Shown here: piece by piece, positions 7,127 to 18,654 of the stretch
Position numbering within the stretch: the stretch's first letter is position 1
Layout: every line of letters begins with the position of its first letter
Assembly: GCF_004337505.1 (NCBI RefSeq)
Contig: NZ_SJZI01000042.1
Span: forward strand, 1 to 64,000
Direction of reading: 5' to 3'
Length of the DNA stretch: 64,000 nucleotides
Source: Flaviaestuariibacter flavus
GTDB lineage: Bacteria; Bacteroidota; Bacteroidia; Chitinophagales; Chitinophagaceae
Made by a program: the position numbers and the translations under genes
The notes under the pieces: generated by a model
Database searches by the model: none
Seen by the model: the letters and a program-made list of their open reading frames with translations, nothing else
Told to the model about the DNA's origin: nothing

Positions 7127-8545
7127 ATGAAGAAGGCATTTTTCCTCTTTATTACCGCGCTGGGCGGCGTACTGGCCCTTACGGGCGGCACGGGCTGCGC
7201 CACCATCATTCCGCCGCAGGGCGGCCCGCGCGACTCGCTGCCACCGAAGCTGGTGAAGGCCACACCCGCCGAAGGCGCGGTGAACGTCAACACCCGCACC
7301 ATCGAGCTCACCTTCGACGAGTTTGTGGATATCAGCCGCGAGGGCGGCGGCGAGCTGGTGATGTCGCCGCTTTATACGAAGCGCCCGGATGTCCGCACGC
7401 GCCTGCGTACGGTTACCATCGAGCTCAAGGACAGCCTCGAACCCAACACCACCTACAGCTTTAACTTCGACGGGGCCATCAAAGACATCAACGAGGGCAA
7501 CACGCTCCGCAACTTCACGTATACCTTTTCCACCGGCCCGGCGCTCGACTCGCTCACCTATAGCGGCTCGGTGCAGCTGGCCGAAACGGGTGGCATCGAC
7601 ACGACACTTACGGTGGCGCTCTACCGCAACCTGCGCGACAGCGCCGTGGTGCTGGAGTCGCCCCGCTACATCACCCGTGTTAACGGCAGCGGCAACTTTA
7701 CCTTCCGCAACCTGCCGGGCGGCACTTTTGCGGTTTATGCGTTCGACGATAAGTCGCGCACCCGCCGCTACCTGAGCAAGAGCCAGCTTTTCGCTTTTGC
7801 CGATTCGCCCATCGTGGTGCGTCCCGGCGCCCCTGAGCTGCGGCTCTTCGCCTACGTGGAGCAGCCTGTTGCGGCCGCCGGCGCCAATGGTGCCCGCACC
7901 GCGCCGCAGCCCGCCACCGACCGGCGCCTTAAGTATACCCCGGCCGTCACCACCGCCCAGGAGCTGCAGGGCGACTACCGCATCAACTTCGACAACCGGG
8001 TGCGCAGCCTCGACAGCGGTAAGGTGCGCCTCGTGCGCGATAGCGTATTTACGGAGGTGCCGCGTCGCCTCTCGCTCGACAGCACCGGCCGCGTGCTGGC
8101 GGTGCGGGCCGCCTGGGCCAGCGGCGAGCGCTATGCCCTCATCCTCGGGAAGGATTTTGCTACCGACACCACCGGCCGCAGCCAGCTGCGCAACGATACA
8201 CTGCGCTTTGCGGCAAAAAAGACCTCCGACTACGGCAACCTGCTGCTGCGCTTCCGCAATGTGAAGGCGGGCCTGAACCCGGTGCTGCAGATGATCCAGA
8301 ACAACAGCGTGGTGTTCTCGGCGCCGATCGGCTCGGGTGAGCTGTCGCGGGCGCTCTTCATCCCGGGCGACTACGAGTTGCGGGTGCTCTTCGACACCAA
8401 TGGCAACGGTAAATGGGATCCCGGTGCTTTCTTCAATGGTCGCCGCCAGCCCGAGATCGTGGTGCCGGTAGACAGGCGCCTGGTGGTGAAGCCGGATATC
8501 GAAAACGAGATCGAGATCGCGGTGCCGGATATGCCACGGAGATAA
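7127..8545 (+). CDS. Ig-like (Big_5) domain lipoprotein
   Basis: The 472-residue product starts with a signal peptide whose Cys lies in GGTGCA, so it is likely a lipoprotein, followed by PPQGGPRDSLPP, a signature common to Bacteroidota Ig-like domain proteins. The Big_5/SbsA-type domain follows (about residues 38-135: ATPAEGAVNVNTRTIELTFDEFV, then LEPNTTYSFNF and FTYTFSTG). The C-terminal half is beta-rich and ends with a segment describing DTNGNGKWDPG, a loop also seen in carboxypeptidase-regulatory-like folds. The protein is presumably exported to the outer membrane; its partner is unknown. It stands alone, with repeat DNA on both sides. Confidence 0.85.
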   Translation: MKKAFFLFITALGGVLALTGGTGCATIIPPQGGPRDSLPPKLVKATPAEGAVNVNTRTIELTFDEFVDISREGGGELVMSPLYTKRPDVRTRLRTVTIELKDSLEPNTTYSFNFDGAIKDINEGNTLRNFTYTFSTGPALDSLTYSGSVQLAETGGIDTTLTVALYRNLRDSAVVLESPRYITRVNGSGNFTFRNLPGGTFAVYAFDDKSRTRRYLSKSQLFAFADSPIVVRPGAPELRLFAYVEQPVAAAGANGARTAPQPATDRRLKYTPAVTTAQELQGDYRINFDNRVRSLDSGKVRLVRDSVFTEVPRRLSLDSTGRVLAVRAAWASGERYALILGKDFATDTTGRSQLRNDTLRFAAKKTSDYGNLLLRFRNVKAGLNPVLQMIQNNSVVFSAPIGSGELSRALFIPGDYELRVLFDTNGNGKWDPGAFFNGRRQPEIVVPVDRRLVVKPDIENEIEIAVPDMPRR

Positions 8546-8580
8546 TCTGAAGATCTCGGATCTCCGATCTCAGATCTTGG
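8546..8580. repeat. GATC-rich short repeat run
   Basis: The words GATCTCGGATCTCCGATCTC recur with a 7-9 base period immediately after the stop codon. The remainder of the gap to recR (8581-8904) holds nothing I can identify. Confidence 0.6.
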
Positions 8581-8904
8581 TTCCTGGTTTTGACCGCTTC
8601 TCTTGTACCTACCGATCCTATTCTTTCATTCGCAACTTCGATCAGAAGAAATGATTCCCCTTCCGTGAGGCAGCAGAGTCTCCGAACTATAGTCCGGCTC
8701 CCTAAAAATATCCTTCGCGTTAAATAAAAACGTCCCCGGAAAGGGCAATGCATCAATGGCACGGGGCGGCCTCTACTCGCATAGGCTAGCGTACACGGAT
8801 GCCTTGCCTGTAGCGGGTTTCAAGAGAATGTTAATCATCATTTTCTGTCGTCAAAGCGGCCCTTTTTTGATGCCTTTTTAACCACTTCCCGGGCCTATAT
8901 TTTG

Positions 8905-8912
8905 TATCTTTG
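8905..8912 (+). promoter_or_regulatory. -7 promoter motif for recR
   Basis: TATCTTTG fits the Bacteroidota -7 consensus TAnnTTTG and ends only 7 bases before the recR ATG, so the transcript would be leaderless or nearly so. Confidence 0.6.
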
Positions 8913-8919
8913 GAGCCTT

Positions 8920-9543
8920 ATGCAATTTTCCTCAGCCCTTCTTGAAAACGCGGTCAACGAGTTCGCCAAGCTGCCCGGTATCGGGCGCAAAACGGCCCTG
9001 CGCCTCGTGCTGCACCTGTTGAAGCAGGAGCCCGAGGAAGTGCAGCATTTTTCGGAGATCATGAGCCGGATGCGGGGCGAGATCAAGTTCTGCCAGCGCT
9101 GCCACAACGTGGCCGATGCTGATATCTGCTCCATCTGCTCCAACTCGATGCGCAAGCAGGATCTCATCTGCGTAGTGGAAAATATCCGCGACGTCATCGC
9201 CCTCGAAAGCACGCAGCAGTTCAGCGGTACTTACCATGTGCTCGGCGGCGTTATCTCCCCGCTCGACGGCGTGGGGCCATCGCAGCTCAATATCGACACG
9301 CTGGTGCACCGCATCGCCAAGGAAGAGACGGCCGAGGTGATCTTCGCGCTGAGTCCCACGATCCAGGGCGACACTACCATCTACTATATCCAGAAGAAGC
9401 TGCCCGCTACCTGCCGGGTAACCACCATCGCCCGCGGTATCGCCTTTGGCGGCGAGCTCGAATATGCCGACGAGATGACCCTGGCCCGCTCGCTGCAGAA
9501 CCGCCTGCCGATCGAGAGCTATGTGTCGCAGGCAGCGCGCTGA
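8920..9543 (+). CDS. recR: Recombination protein RecR
   Basis: RecR loads and stabilises RecFOR complexes on gapped DNA so that RecA can replace SSB. The 207-residue product has the expected order: helix-hairpin-helix LPGIGRKTALRL near the N-terminus, the four-Cys zinc finger FCQRCHN...CSICSN, and a Toprim domain beginning LICVVENIRDVIALE. The ATG at 8920 is preferred to the upstream frame start because the family begins with M-x-(F/Y)-S-x-x-(L/I)-E. Length agrees with the family (about 200). A TATCTTTG promoter motif lies just upstream. The gene is monocistronic, with an inverted repeat downstream. Confidence 0.97.
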   Translation: MQFSSALLENAVNEFAKLPGIGRKTALRLVLHLLKQEPEEVQHFSEIMSRMRGEIKFCQRCHNVADADICSICSNSMRKQDLICVVENIRDVIALESTQQFSGTYHVLGGVISPLDGVGPSQLNIDTLVHRIAKEETAEVIFALSPTIQGDTTIYYIQKKLPATCRVTTIARGIAFGGELEYADEMTLARSLQNRLPIESYVSQAAR

Positions 9544-9570
9544 GGCGCAATGTTTAATCAATAATCTTAA

Positions 9571-9614
9571 TGTCCAATGTTGTAGTGAGTTCATCGCTAC
9601 TTAAGCATTGGACA
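9571..9614. repeat. AT-rich inverted repeat after recR
   Basis: TGTCCAATG (9571-9579) is inverted at CATTGGACA (9606-9614), with GTAG/CTAC pairing further inside. It resembles the AT-rich palindrome after holB (39921-40010). Confidence 0.6.
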
Positions 9615-9641
9615 ATATCCATTATAAATTTTCTATTGCCT

Positions 9642-9649
9642 TATCTTTG
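9642..9649 (+). promoter_or_regulatory. -7 promoter motif for the metH pair
   Basis: TATCTTTG matches TAnnTTTG. It implies a leader of roughly 120 bases before the metH1 ATG at 9778. Confidence 0.6.
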
Positions 9650-9676
9650 CACCCACAGCGGATTTGTTTATTGTTC

Positions 9677-9735
9677 GGCTCCACAGAACTAATAAACGCA
9701 GGCTCCCCTCCTTTAATGGTTCCCCTACGTTTATT
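9677..9735 (+). promoter_or_regulatory. Structured leader of the methionine synthase operon
   Basis: AATAAACG (9691-9698) pairs with CGTTTATT (9728-9735). GG(C/T)TCCMC is repeated three times, at 9677, 9701 and 9718. I could not fit it to the SAM-I, SAM-II, SAH or cobalamin riboswitch consensus, so its role is open. Confidence 0.4.
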
Positions 9736-9777
9736 GTCCCAACTGCCGGGCAGCCGCCGCTGCTAAATCATTTCTTT

Positions 9778-10799
9778 ATGGCAGATATACGCAAGGCCCT
9801 GCAGGAACGCATCCTTATCATCGACGGCGCGATGGGCACCATGATCCAGCGGCACGGGCTGCAGGAGGCCGATTACCGCGGCGCGCGCTTCGCCGACTGG
9901 CCCAGCGACCTCAAGGGCAATAACGACCTGCTGTGCCTCACACAGCCCGACATTATCCGCGGCATCCACCGCCAGTACCTGGAGGCCGGCGCCGACATCA
10001 TTGAAACAAACACCTTCAATGCGCAGCGCGTGTCGCTGGAAGACTACGGCATGCAGTCGCTGGCCTACGAGCTCAACGTGGCCGCGGCGCGCGTAGCCAG
10101 GGAAGCCGTAGCCGAATACGTGGCCGCCAACCCCGGCGCGGTAAATAACAGCCCCTGGGTGGCCGGCGCCATCGGTCCGCTCAATAAAACGCTCTCCCTT
10201 TCCCCCGACGTCAACAACCCCGGCTACCGGGCGCTCACCTTCGACGAGGCGGCCGACGCCTACTACGAGCAGGTAAAAGGCCTCGTGGACGGCGGCGCCG
10301 ACCTGCTGCTGGTGGAAACGATCTTCGATACGCTCAACGCCAAGGCGGCGATCTTCGCCATCCGCAAGTATTTCCGCGAAACAGGCAAGGAGCTGCCGAT
10401 CCTGATCTCCGGCACCATCACCGACGCTTCGGGCCGCACGCTCAGCGGGCAGACGCTGGAGGCTTTCTACACCTCGGTGCGTCATGCGCGCCCGCTCAGC
10501 ATCGGCCTCAACTGCGCCCTTGGCGCCAAAGAGATGCGCCCGCACATCGAAGAGCTCAGCACCATTGCCGAATGCTTTACCTCGGCCTATCCCAACGCCG
10601 GCCTGCCCAACGCCATGGGTGAATACGACGAGCATCCCGCCGACACCGCGCACTTCATCGAAGACTGGGCGAAAGAAGGTTTCGTGAATATCGTGGGGGG
10701 CTGCTGCGGCACCACGCCCGATCATATCCGCCACATCGCGGAGCAGGTGCGCACCATCAAGCCAAGACCATTACCGACACTCGAAAAAGAATTAGCATC

Positions 10800-10803
<4 letters not shown>
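9778..10803 (+). CDS. metH: Methionine synthase, homocysteine-binding module (MetH1)
   Basis: This is the N-terminal barrel of cobalamin-dependent methionine synthase as a separate 341-residue protein. It binds homocysteine through zinc; the ligand cysteines are visible in IGLNCALG and in [12 protein letters not shown]. The start [13 protein letters not shown] is typical. Split MetH genes are common in Bacteroidota. The ATG at 9778 ([20 protein letters not shown]) is preferred to an upstream frame start at 9664 that would run through the leader. Its stop overlaps the GTG start of the second half by four bases, so the two parts should be made in equal amounts. Confidence 0.93.
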
Positions 10804-13529
<2,726 letters not shown>

Positions 13530-13542
13530 TTTGGAAAGATTA

Positions 13543-13582
13543 AATGCAGAAGGCGACGCTTGGGCGTCGCCTTCTGCATTTG
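13543..13582 (+). terminator. Terminator after metH2
   Basis: An 18-bp perfect stem, AAATGCAGAAGGCGACGC (13543-13560) with its inverse (13565-13582), has a TTGG loop. Confidence 0.8.
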
Positions 13583-13597
13583 GTAGAGCGCGAAGCG

Positions 13598-13758
13598 ACG
13601 GCCTCCGGCCGTCATTGCGAGCGGAGCGAAGCAAACTCCCCGATCTGAAGACTGACCGTAGCCGGCAAAAGCTTTAGTTCGTAAACTCTTTCAGATTCGA
13701 CCACCCTGCGTAAATCCGGAGTTTGCTTCGCTTCGCTCGCAATGACAGCTACGCTGTC
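13598..13758. repeat. Family-1 palindromic element, copy B
   Basis: The 29-bp arms are at about 13612-13640 and 13718-13746. Edge hairpins are GACGGCC-TCC-GGCCGTC (13598-13614) and GACAGC-TAC-GCTGTC (13744-13758). The core is in the same orientation as copy A (ACTGACCGTAGCC). Confidence 0.9.
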
Positions 13759-13776
13759 GGCTTCGCGCGTAGCATG

Positions 13777-14385
13777 CTACAGCAAACCTGTTGCTTTCAG
13801 CTCTGCTTCCAGTTGCTCCGGCGCCGTAAAGCGGATGCACTGAATTCCCAGCTCCTCTGCCGCCTTTACATTACGCGCATTGTCGTCAATGAAAAGCGTG
13901 TTGGCTGCTTCGAGGCCGAAGCGCTCCAGTGTGAGCTGGTAAAATTCCGGGAAGGGCTTGCGCATCTTTTCTTCACCGCTTACCACGCGCCCGTCGAACC
14001 AGTGAAGAAACTCGTAGCGCTCCAGCGCGATGGGAAAGAGCTCGGCGCTCCAGTTGGTCAGTGCGTAAATCTTATAGCGGCCGCTTTCCTTTAGCTGCCG
14101 GAAGATCTCCACGGTGCCTTCGATGGGCCCGCCGAGCATTTCCTCCCAGCGGCCGTAGTAGGCTTCGATCTGCTCCTTCCATTCGGGATGGCGGTCTACC
14201 AACAGTTGCGTGGCTTCGCGCAGGGAGCGGCCGGCGTCCTGCTCCTCGTTCCAGTCGGAGGTGCAGATTTTTTCGAAGAAGTGCCTCTTGTCTTCAGGGC
14301 GGCCTTCAAAAACTTTATTAAATACATAGTCGGGGTTCCAGTCGATGAGAACGCCCCCGAGATCGAAAATGATATCCTGGATCAC
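13777..14385 (-). CDS. HAD-family hydrolase (phosphatase)
   Basis: The 202-residue product is a HAD subfamily IA hydrolase: motif I IFDLGGVLIDW with the nucleophile Asp and a Gly in place of the second Asp, motif II ALTNWS, motif III Lys in KMRKPFPEFY, and motif IV FIDDNARNV. The DxG form of motif I occurs in a subgroup of HAD phosphatases. Substrate unknown. I chose the GTG at 14385 (VIQDIIFDLGG): it is directly upstream of motif I and a TACCTTTG promoter motif lies 17 bases before it. The neighbouring gene is a paralogue with the same start variant. Confidence 0.88.
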   Translation of the reverse strand: MIQDIIFDLGGVLIDWNPDYVFNKVFEGRPEDKRHFFEKICTSDWNEEQDAGRSLREATQLLVDRHPEWKEQIEAYYGRWEEMLGGPIEGTVEIFRQLKESGRYKIYALTNWSAELFPIALERYEFLHWFDGRVVSGEEKMRKPFPEFYQLTLERFGLEAANTLFIDDNARNVKAAEELGIQCIRFTAPEQLEAELKATGLL

Positions 14386-14402
14386 GATGGTTGTTTGTGC
14401 GG

Positions 14403-14410
14403 CAAAGGTA
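14403..14410 (-). promoter_or_regulatory. -7 promoter motif for the HAD gene
   Basis: On the minus strand this reads TACCTTTG, 17 bases before the GTG start at 14385. Confidence 0.6.
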
Positions 14411-14431
14411 GAAAGCGGCCGGACGTGGAGC

Positions 14432-14543
14432 GAAAGAACGCTGATTACGCATGCGGAATGCGCAGGTTGTTTATGATTTGCATTCGCCCGCAACCTTATC
14501 TGCGTTAATCTTAATAAATCATAAGAAATCTGCGTTCTTTCTC
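14432..14543. repeat. Family-2 long palindrome, copy a
   Basis: GAAAGAACGCTGATTACGCA faces AAATCTGCGTTCTTTCTC across a partly paired middle with TTATGATTTG/AAATCATAA. Four other copies occur at 23344, 45708, 54075 and 56665. Confidence 0.8.
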
Positions 14544-14545
14544 AC

Positions 14546-15151
14546 TCAAAGCAGGCCACGCAATTTCAGGTCGCGGCGCAGGGTTTCGGGGTCACGGAAG
14601 ACGATGCCGTCCATGCCCAGGTTAACAGCGGTGGCTACATTGCTTTCCCGGTCGTCGATATATACCGCAGTAGCAGCATTGATGTTGAAACGCTCTAACA
14701 GTACGAGGTATAGCCCGGGATGCGGCTTGGTCATTCGCTCGGCGCCGCTGAGTACGATGCCGTCGAACCAGTCGAGGAAGGGAAAGTCGCAGCGCGATTG
14801 CTCAAAGAGCTCGGCGCTCCAGTTGCTGAGGGCGTATTGCGAAAATCCTTTCTCTTTCAGGGTGCGCAGAATTGCCACAGAGCCTTCGATTTCGCCCTGG
14901 AACATTTCTTTCCAGCGTGCGTAAAAGGCACGGATCGGTTGCTCCCACGCAGGGTGCTGCCGCACGAGTTGTTCGGTGGCCTCTTTCACCGGCCGGCCGC
15001 CATCAACGGTGTTGTGCCACTCCATGGTGCAGATATGCTCCAGGAAGTGGTCGCGCTCTTTGCTGTCTTTGAAGATTTTATCATAGAGGTAACGCGGGCT
15101 CCAGTCTACCAGCACGTTACCCAGGTCCCAGATGATGCTGCGGGTACTCAT
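14546..15151 (-). CDS. HAD-family hydrolase (phosphatase), paralogue
   Basis: A 201-residue HAD-IA protein, similar throughout to the product of the gene at 13777-14385: motif I IIWDLGNVLVDW, motif II ALSNWS, Lys in RMTKPHPGLY, and motif IV YIDDRESNV. The two probably arose by duplication and may differ in substrate. The start ATG at 15151 overlaps the stop of the upstream SemiSWEET gene (ATGA), so translation is coupled. A family-2 palindrome separates it from the first HAD gene. Confidence 0.9.
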   Translation of the reverse strand: MSTRSIIWDLGNVLVDWSPRYLYDKIFKDSKERDHFLEHICTMEWHNTVDGGRPVKEATEQLVRQHPAWEQPIRAFYARWKEMFQGEIEGSVAILRTLKEKGFSQYALSNWSAELFEQSRCDFPFLDWFDGIVLSGAERMTKPHPGLYLVLLERFNINAATAVYIDDRESNVATAVNLGMDGIVFRDPETLRRDLKLRGLL

Positions 15152-15468
15152 GAAGTCACCTGCTCTTTGGGTAGCACTACTTTCACCGTGCCTCCGGTTG
15201 CCGTTGTGTGGCTTTTGCCGTAGCGAAACTTGAAATACAGCATGATGACCGAGAAGACGAGCACGAGGCTGTTGGTATAAATAATGGGAACGCTCTTTTT
15301 GACGATGCCGTACACCAGCCACAGGATGACCGAGATGGTGGCGAAGGTGAACATGAGCAGCGAGATGTCGGCCGCCGACTTCGTGCGCCAGGTCTTGATC
15401 ACCTGCGGCAGGAAGGTGATGGCGGATATGGAGCCGGCGACCATGCCGAGGATTTCGATGAGTTCCAT
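15148..15468 (-). CDS. SemiSWEET-type sugar transporter
   Basis: The 106-residue product has three predicted membrane helices and the MtN3/PQ-loop features of SemiSWEETs: ELIEILGMVAGSISAITFLPQVIKTWRTKSAADIS (split here only by description) with the PQ pair in helix 1 and the KS-x-x-DIS segment, and YGIVKKSVPIIYTN in the last helix. SemiSWEETs work as dimers and move sugars along the gradient. The ATG at 15468 gives the usual length of about 90-105; the longer frame reads into repeat DNA. It is cotranscribed with the HAD gene by a four-base overlap. Confidence 0.88.
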   Translation of the reverse strand: MELIEILGMVAGSISAITFLPQVIKTWRTKSAADISLLMFTFATISVILWLVYGIVKKSVPIIYTNSLVLVFSVIMLYFKFRYGKSHTTATGGTVKVVLPKEQVTS

Positions 15469-15497
15469 GTCGTTGTGTTTAAGTGAAGGTACAGCGC

Positions 15498-15646
15498 GAC
15501 GGCGATAGCCGTCATTGCGAGCGAAGCGAAGCAAGCTCCTGATTCACGCAGGGTGGTCGAAACGCAAACGGTTTCCGCATAGGTGCTCTCTTTGGTTTCA
15601 ATCAGCCTTTAGGTCGGGGAGTTTGCTTCGCTACGCTCGCAATGAC
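15498..15646. repeat. Family-1 palindromic element, copy C (core reversed)
   Basis: The arms are 15511-15539 and 15618-15646. The core is in the opposite orientation to copies A and B (ACGCAGGGTGGTCG at its left). The left edge hairpin is GACGGC-GATA-GCCGTC (15498-15513); the right end is joined to a terminator instead. Confidence 0.88.
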
Positions 15647-15675
15647 GAGAAAGGCCCGCGGAGCGGGCCTTTCTC
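15647..15675 (-). terminator. Terminator after the GH97 gene
   Basis: GAGAAAGGCCCGC (15647-15659) pairs perfectly with GCGGGCCTTTCTC (15663-15675) five bases beyond the minus-strand stop. Confidence 0.85.
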
Positions 15676-15679
15676 TTAA

Positions 15680-17791
15680 TTACTTCTTGCTTTTCGGCAC
15701 AATGCTGATCGCGCATCCGCCGCCCGCGGCGAGCTTCAGCGGAAGCTTTGTGGCGGACGTAACCGTCATCGTTTCGATCTTGTAGGCCTTCGGGTTGTTT
15801 TGCCAATGGGCATCGTCGGCATCGCGGTAGATCGTTGCGATGTAGGCACCGGGCCCGAGGAAAGACAGGTCGGCTTCGACGCTGCGCGGTTTTTCGTTGC
15901 TGATGGCGCCGAGGAACCAGGCATTGCGGCCTTTCGCCTTTCGCGCCACGAGGAGGTATTCGCCGGGCTCAGCGGCGAGGTAACGCGTGTCGTCCCAGTC
16001 GGTAGGAACGTCTTTAATGAACTGGAATGCATCCAGGTGCTTCTCGTAGTTCTCCGGCAGGTCGGCAGCCATCTGCAGCGGGCTGTACATCGTTACGTAA
16101 AGCGCCAGCTGCTTGGCGAGCGTTGTATGCACCTGCTCCTTCTTCTTCGGGTCATAAGCGCTCATCTTGATCTCGAAGATGCCCGGCGTATAATCCATGG
16201 GACCACCCATGAGGCGTGTAAAGGGCAATATGGTTTCATGCGCCGGCGGGTTGCCCACGCTCCAGGCGTTGAACTCGTTGCCCCGTGCGGCTTCCGAAGC
16301 CAGCCAGTTGGGATAGGTGCGGTGCAGGCCGGTGGGTCGGGTGGGTTCGTGCATATCCACCATGATGCCGTAGCGGCCGGTCTTTTCTGCCACGCGCACA
16401 TAATGATTCACCATCCACTGCCCGTCGTGGTGCTCGCCGCGCGGAATGATGCGGCCCACATATCCCGTCTTCACGGCGTCGTAGCCATGCTGCTTCATAA
16501 AGCGGTAAGCGGTATCCATCCAGCGCTCGTAGTTGGTGACCGAGCCCGAGGTTTCGTGGTGCATGATCAGCTTCACGCCTTTCTTCTTTGCATAGGCCTG
16601 CAGCTCCTTTACGTTGAAGTCGGGGTAAGGCGTCACAAAGTCGAACACATTCTCCTTCCATTTGCCGTACCAGTCTTCCCAGCCCACGTTCCAGCCTTCC
16701 ACCAGCACCCCGGGGATGCCGTGCTTTGCGGCAAAGTCGATATAGCGCTTCACGTTGGGGGTGTTGGCCCCGTGGTGGCCGTGCGCCACCAGCGTGGAGG
16801 CGGATTGCGTGGCGGCGTAGTCCCAGCTGCTTTTGCCCACGTGCATCTCCCACCATACGCCCACAAACTTCTGCGGGCGGATAAAGGCCGTCGACTTCAG
16901 CTTCGTGGGCTCGTTGAGGTTGAGGATCATTTTGGTGGAAGCCAGCACTTCGGTTGCCTTGTCGCTGACGATGATGGTGCGCCAGGGCGTATGCGCCGGC
17001 GCCTGCAGGTAGGCTGCGTTGCCCACCGCATCGGGCACCAGCACCGATTGCAGCGTATTGTTGCTTTTGTTGACGGCGAGGTCCATCGCGGGGTAGTTCA
17101 CCAGCGCGGCCTCGTGTATGTTGATATAAAGACCGTCGTCGCTCTTCAGCATGAGCGGTGTCTGCACATAGTCTTTGCCGATGATGCTTTTTACGCCGAT
17201 CTCGCTATGCGTGCTGTCGGCCCAGGCATCTACGGCGCTGAGGCGCGTGCGGTGGTAAGGATATTCGTTGGAGTCGAAGTCACCGGGGATCCAGAAGGCG
17301 TTGTGATCGCCGGCGAGGTGAAACTGCGTGTTCTCGCTGGCCACCACGAAATGCTGCAGGGCTGCCTGCGCCGGGAATTCGTAGCGGAAGCCGAGGCCTT
17401 CGTTGAAGAGCCGGAATACCACATCCACGCGTAGGTGCTGGTCGCCGAGGTCTTCGAGCCCGAGGCGCAGCTCGTAGTGGCGGTCGCGGATGCTGGCCCA
17501 CTCGCCCCACACGGGCTGCCAGCTGGCGTCGTGGGTGCTGGTGGTGTTGGCCGTTATGCGGAACAGCGAGAGGTTTACGTTGGGCTCCTTCAGGGTGATG
17601 CCCAGCGTTCCGGGAAGCAGCACCGGTTTGTTTTTGTAGGTGAGGCTATAGCGGAGCTGTCCGGTGGCCTCGTTGGCAACATCAAGGCGCAGGGCGCCGT
17701 CGGGCGACTGCAGGCTGAATGTTTTCTGACCAAAGGCAAACAGCCCGGAGGCCAGTGCCACAAGAAGGGAGAGGTAGCGTTTCATAATCAT
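15680..17791 (-). CDS. Glycoside hydrolase family 97 (alpha-glycosidase)
   Basis: The 703-residue protein has a signal peptide (MKRYLSLLVALASGLFAFGQ) and the three GH97 parts: an N-terminal beta-sandwich (to about 280), a catalytic barrel (PGVLVEGWNVGWEDWYG, LIMHHETSGSVTNYE, VDMHEPTRPTGLHRTYPNW) and a small C-terminal domain. The Glu in HHET resembles the calcium-dependent inverting alpha-glucosidase branch (SusB), although alpha-galactosidase activity cannot be excluded from sequence alone. It is probably periplasmic. The first ATG overlaps the stop of the LOG gene (ATGA), so the two form an operon. No SusC/SusD pair is nearby. Confidence 0.93.
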   Translation of the reverse strand: MIMKRYLSLLVALASGLFAFGQKTFSLQSPDGALRLDVANEATGQLRYSLTYKNKPVLLPGTLGITLKEPNVNLSLFRITANTTSTHDASWQPVWGEWASIRDRHYELRLGLEDLGDQHLRVDVVFRLFNEGLGFRYEFPAQAALQHFVVASENTQFHLAGDHNAFWIPGDFDSNEYPYHRTRLSAVDAWADSTHSEIGVKSIIGKDYVQTPLMLKSDDGLYINIHEAALVNYPAMDLAVNKSNNTLQSVLVPDAVGNAAYLQAPAHTPWRTIIVSDKATEVLASTKMILNLNEPTKLKSTAFIRPQKFVGVWWEMHVGKSSWDYAATQSASTLVAHGHHGANTPNVKRYIDFAAKHGIPGVLVEGWNVGWEDWYGKWKENVFDFVTPYPDFNVKELQAYAKKKGVKLIMHHETSGSVTNYERWMDTAYRFMKQHGYDAVKTGYVGRIIPRGEHHDGQWMVNHYVRVAEKTGRYGIMVDMHEPTRPTGLHRTYPNWLASEAARGNEFNAWSVGNPPAHETILPFTRLMGGPMDYTPGIFEIKMSAYDPKKKEQVHTTLAKQLALYVTMYSPLQMAADLPENYEKHLDAFQFIKDVPTDWDDTRYLAAEPGEYLLVARKAKGRNAWFLGAISNEKPRSVEADLSFLGPGAYIATIYRDADDAHWQNNPKAYKIETMTVTSATKLPLKLAAGGGCAISIVPKSKK

Positions 17792-18528
17792 TTGTTTTCA
17801 AAGAGCCACCACCGCCGGCGGCGGGGCTTGATCTTGTAATTGGACTGAATGAACTTCCGGATATGCTCCATGCCTTCGTCGACATTGTCGGTAAGGAGTA
17901 CGAGCTCGAGGTCGGCGGTGGAGATGGTGCCGCGTTTTGCCATATCCTTGATGGCTTCCATCAGCTCCTTGTAATACTCGGTGCCCCACATCACCACGGG
18001 GAAGCCCGAAATGGTCTTGGTTTGAATGAGGGTGAGTGTTTCAAAGAATTCATCCATCGTGCCGAAGCCACCCGGCATGATGATGAAGGCGTAGGAATAC
18101 TTGATCAGCATTGTTTTGCGGGTGAAGAAGTATTCGAAGGTTTTGCTTTTGTGCAGCCACTTGTTTTCCACCTGCTCGAAGGGCAGCTTGATGTTGCAGC
18201 CTACCGACATGCCGCCGGCGTCGAAGGCGCCGCGGTTGGCGGCTTCCATAATGCCGGGGCCGCCGCCGGTCATGGTGGTGAACCCGATCTCGGCGATGCG
18301 CTTTCCGAATTCCACGGCGGCCTTGTAATAGGGATGTTCCTCCTTGAAGCGCGCCGACCCGAAGACGGTGATGCAGGGGCCGACAAAGTGCAGGACGCGG
18401 ATGGCGGTAACCAGCTCGCGGAAAACCTTCCAGGCGAACCGGAATTCATAAGGACGGCTTTTGGGCCCTTCGAGGTACACGTGCCGCTTGCGCGGAATGA
18501 TCGGGTTGTGCTTTACTTTTTCGGGCAT
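17788..18528 (-). CDS. TIGR00730/LOG family Rossmann-fold protein
   Basis: The 246-residue protein contains both halves of the lysine decarboxylase-like/LOG signature: GGGPGIMEAANRGAFDAGG and PGGFGTMDEFFETLTLIQT. Members of this family are cytokinin riboside 5'-monophosphate phosphoribohydrolases or related nucleotide hydrolases that cleave a base from AMP; bacterial members are often called PpnN or LOG. The ATG at 18528 (MPEKVKHNPIIPRK) is preferred to the frame start at 18627. A near-consensus TACTTTTA lies upstream. It leads an operon with the GH97 gene through a four-base overlap. Confidence 0.9.
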   Translation of the reverse strand: MPEKVKHNPIIPRKRHVYLEGPKSRPYEFRFAWKVFRELVTAIRVLHFVGPCITVFGSARFKEEHPYYKAAVEFGKRIAEIGFTTMTGGGPGIMEAANRGAFDAGGMSVGCNIKLPFEQVENKWLHKSKTFEYFFTRKTMLIKYSYAFIIMPGGFGTMDEFFETLTLIQTKTISGFPVVMWGTEYYKELMEAIKDMAKRGTISTADLELVLLTDNVDEGMEHIRKFIQSNYKIKPRRRRWWLFENK

Positions 18529-18654
18529 GGAAAGGGTTGATGTTCTAAAAGTAGGACCCGCCGGACGAGAAAGCGCGGATGGAATATCATTTCCGGGATG
18601 CGCGCCGGTGGCCCCGCCGGTGTTCAAATAAAACGCTGGTCGCGGCGATCCGTG

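Noticed and set aside
9650-9777. A SAM-II or cobalamin riboswitch before metH
   Set aside because: GCTAAA near 9764 recalls SAM-II, but the remaining conserved elements are missing and no B12 box was found.
15800-17434. A 544-codon plus-strand frame opposite GH97
   Set aside because: Antisense shadow in GC-rich DNA; the minus-strand frame has a signal peptide and GH97 motifs.
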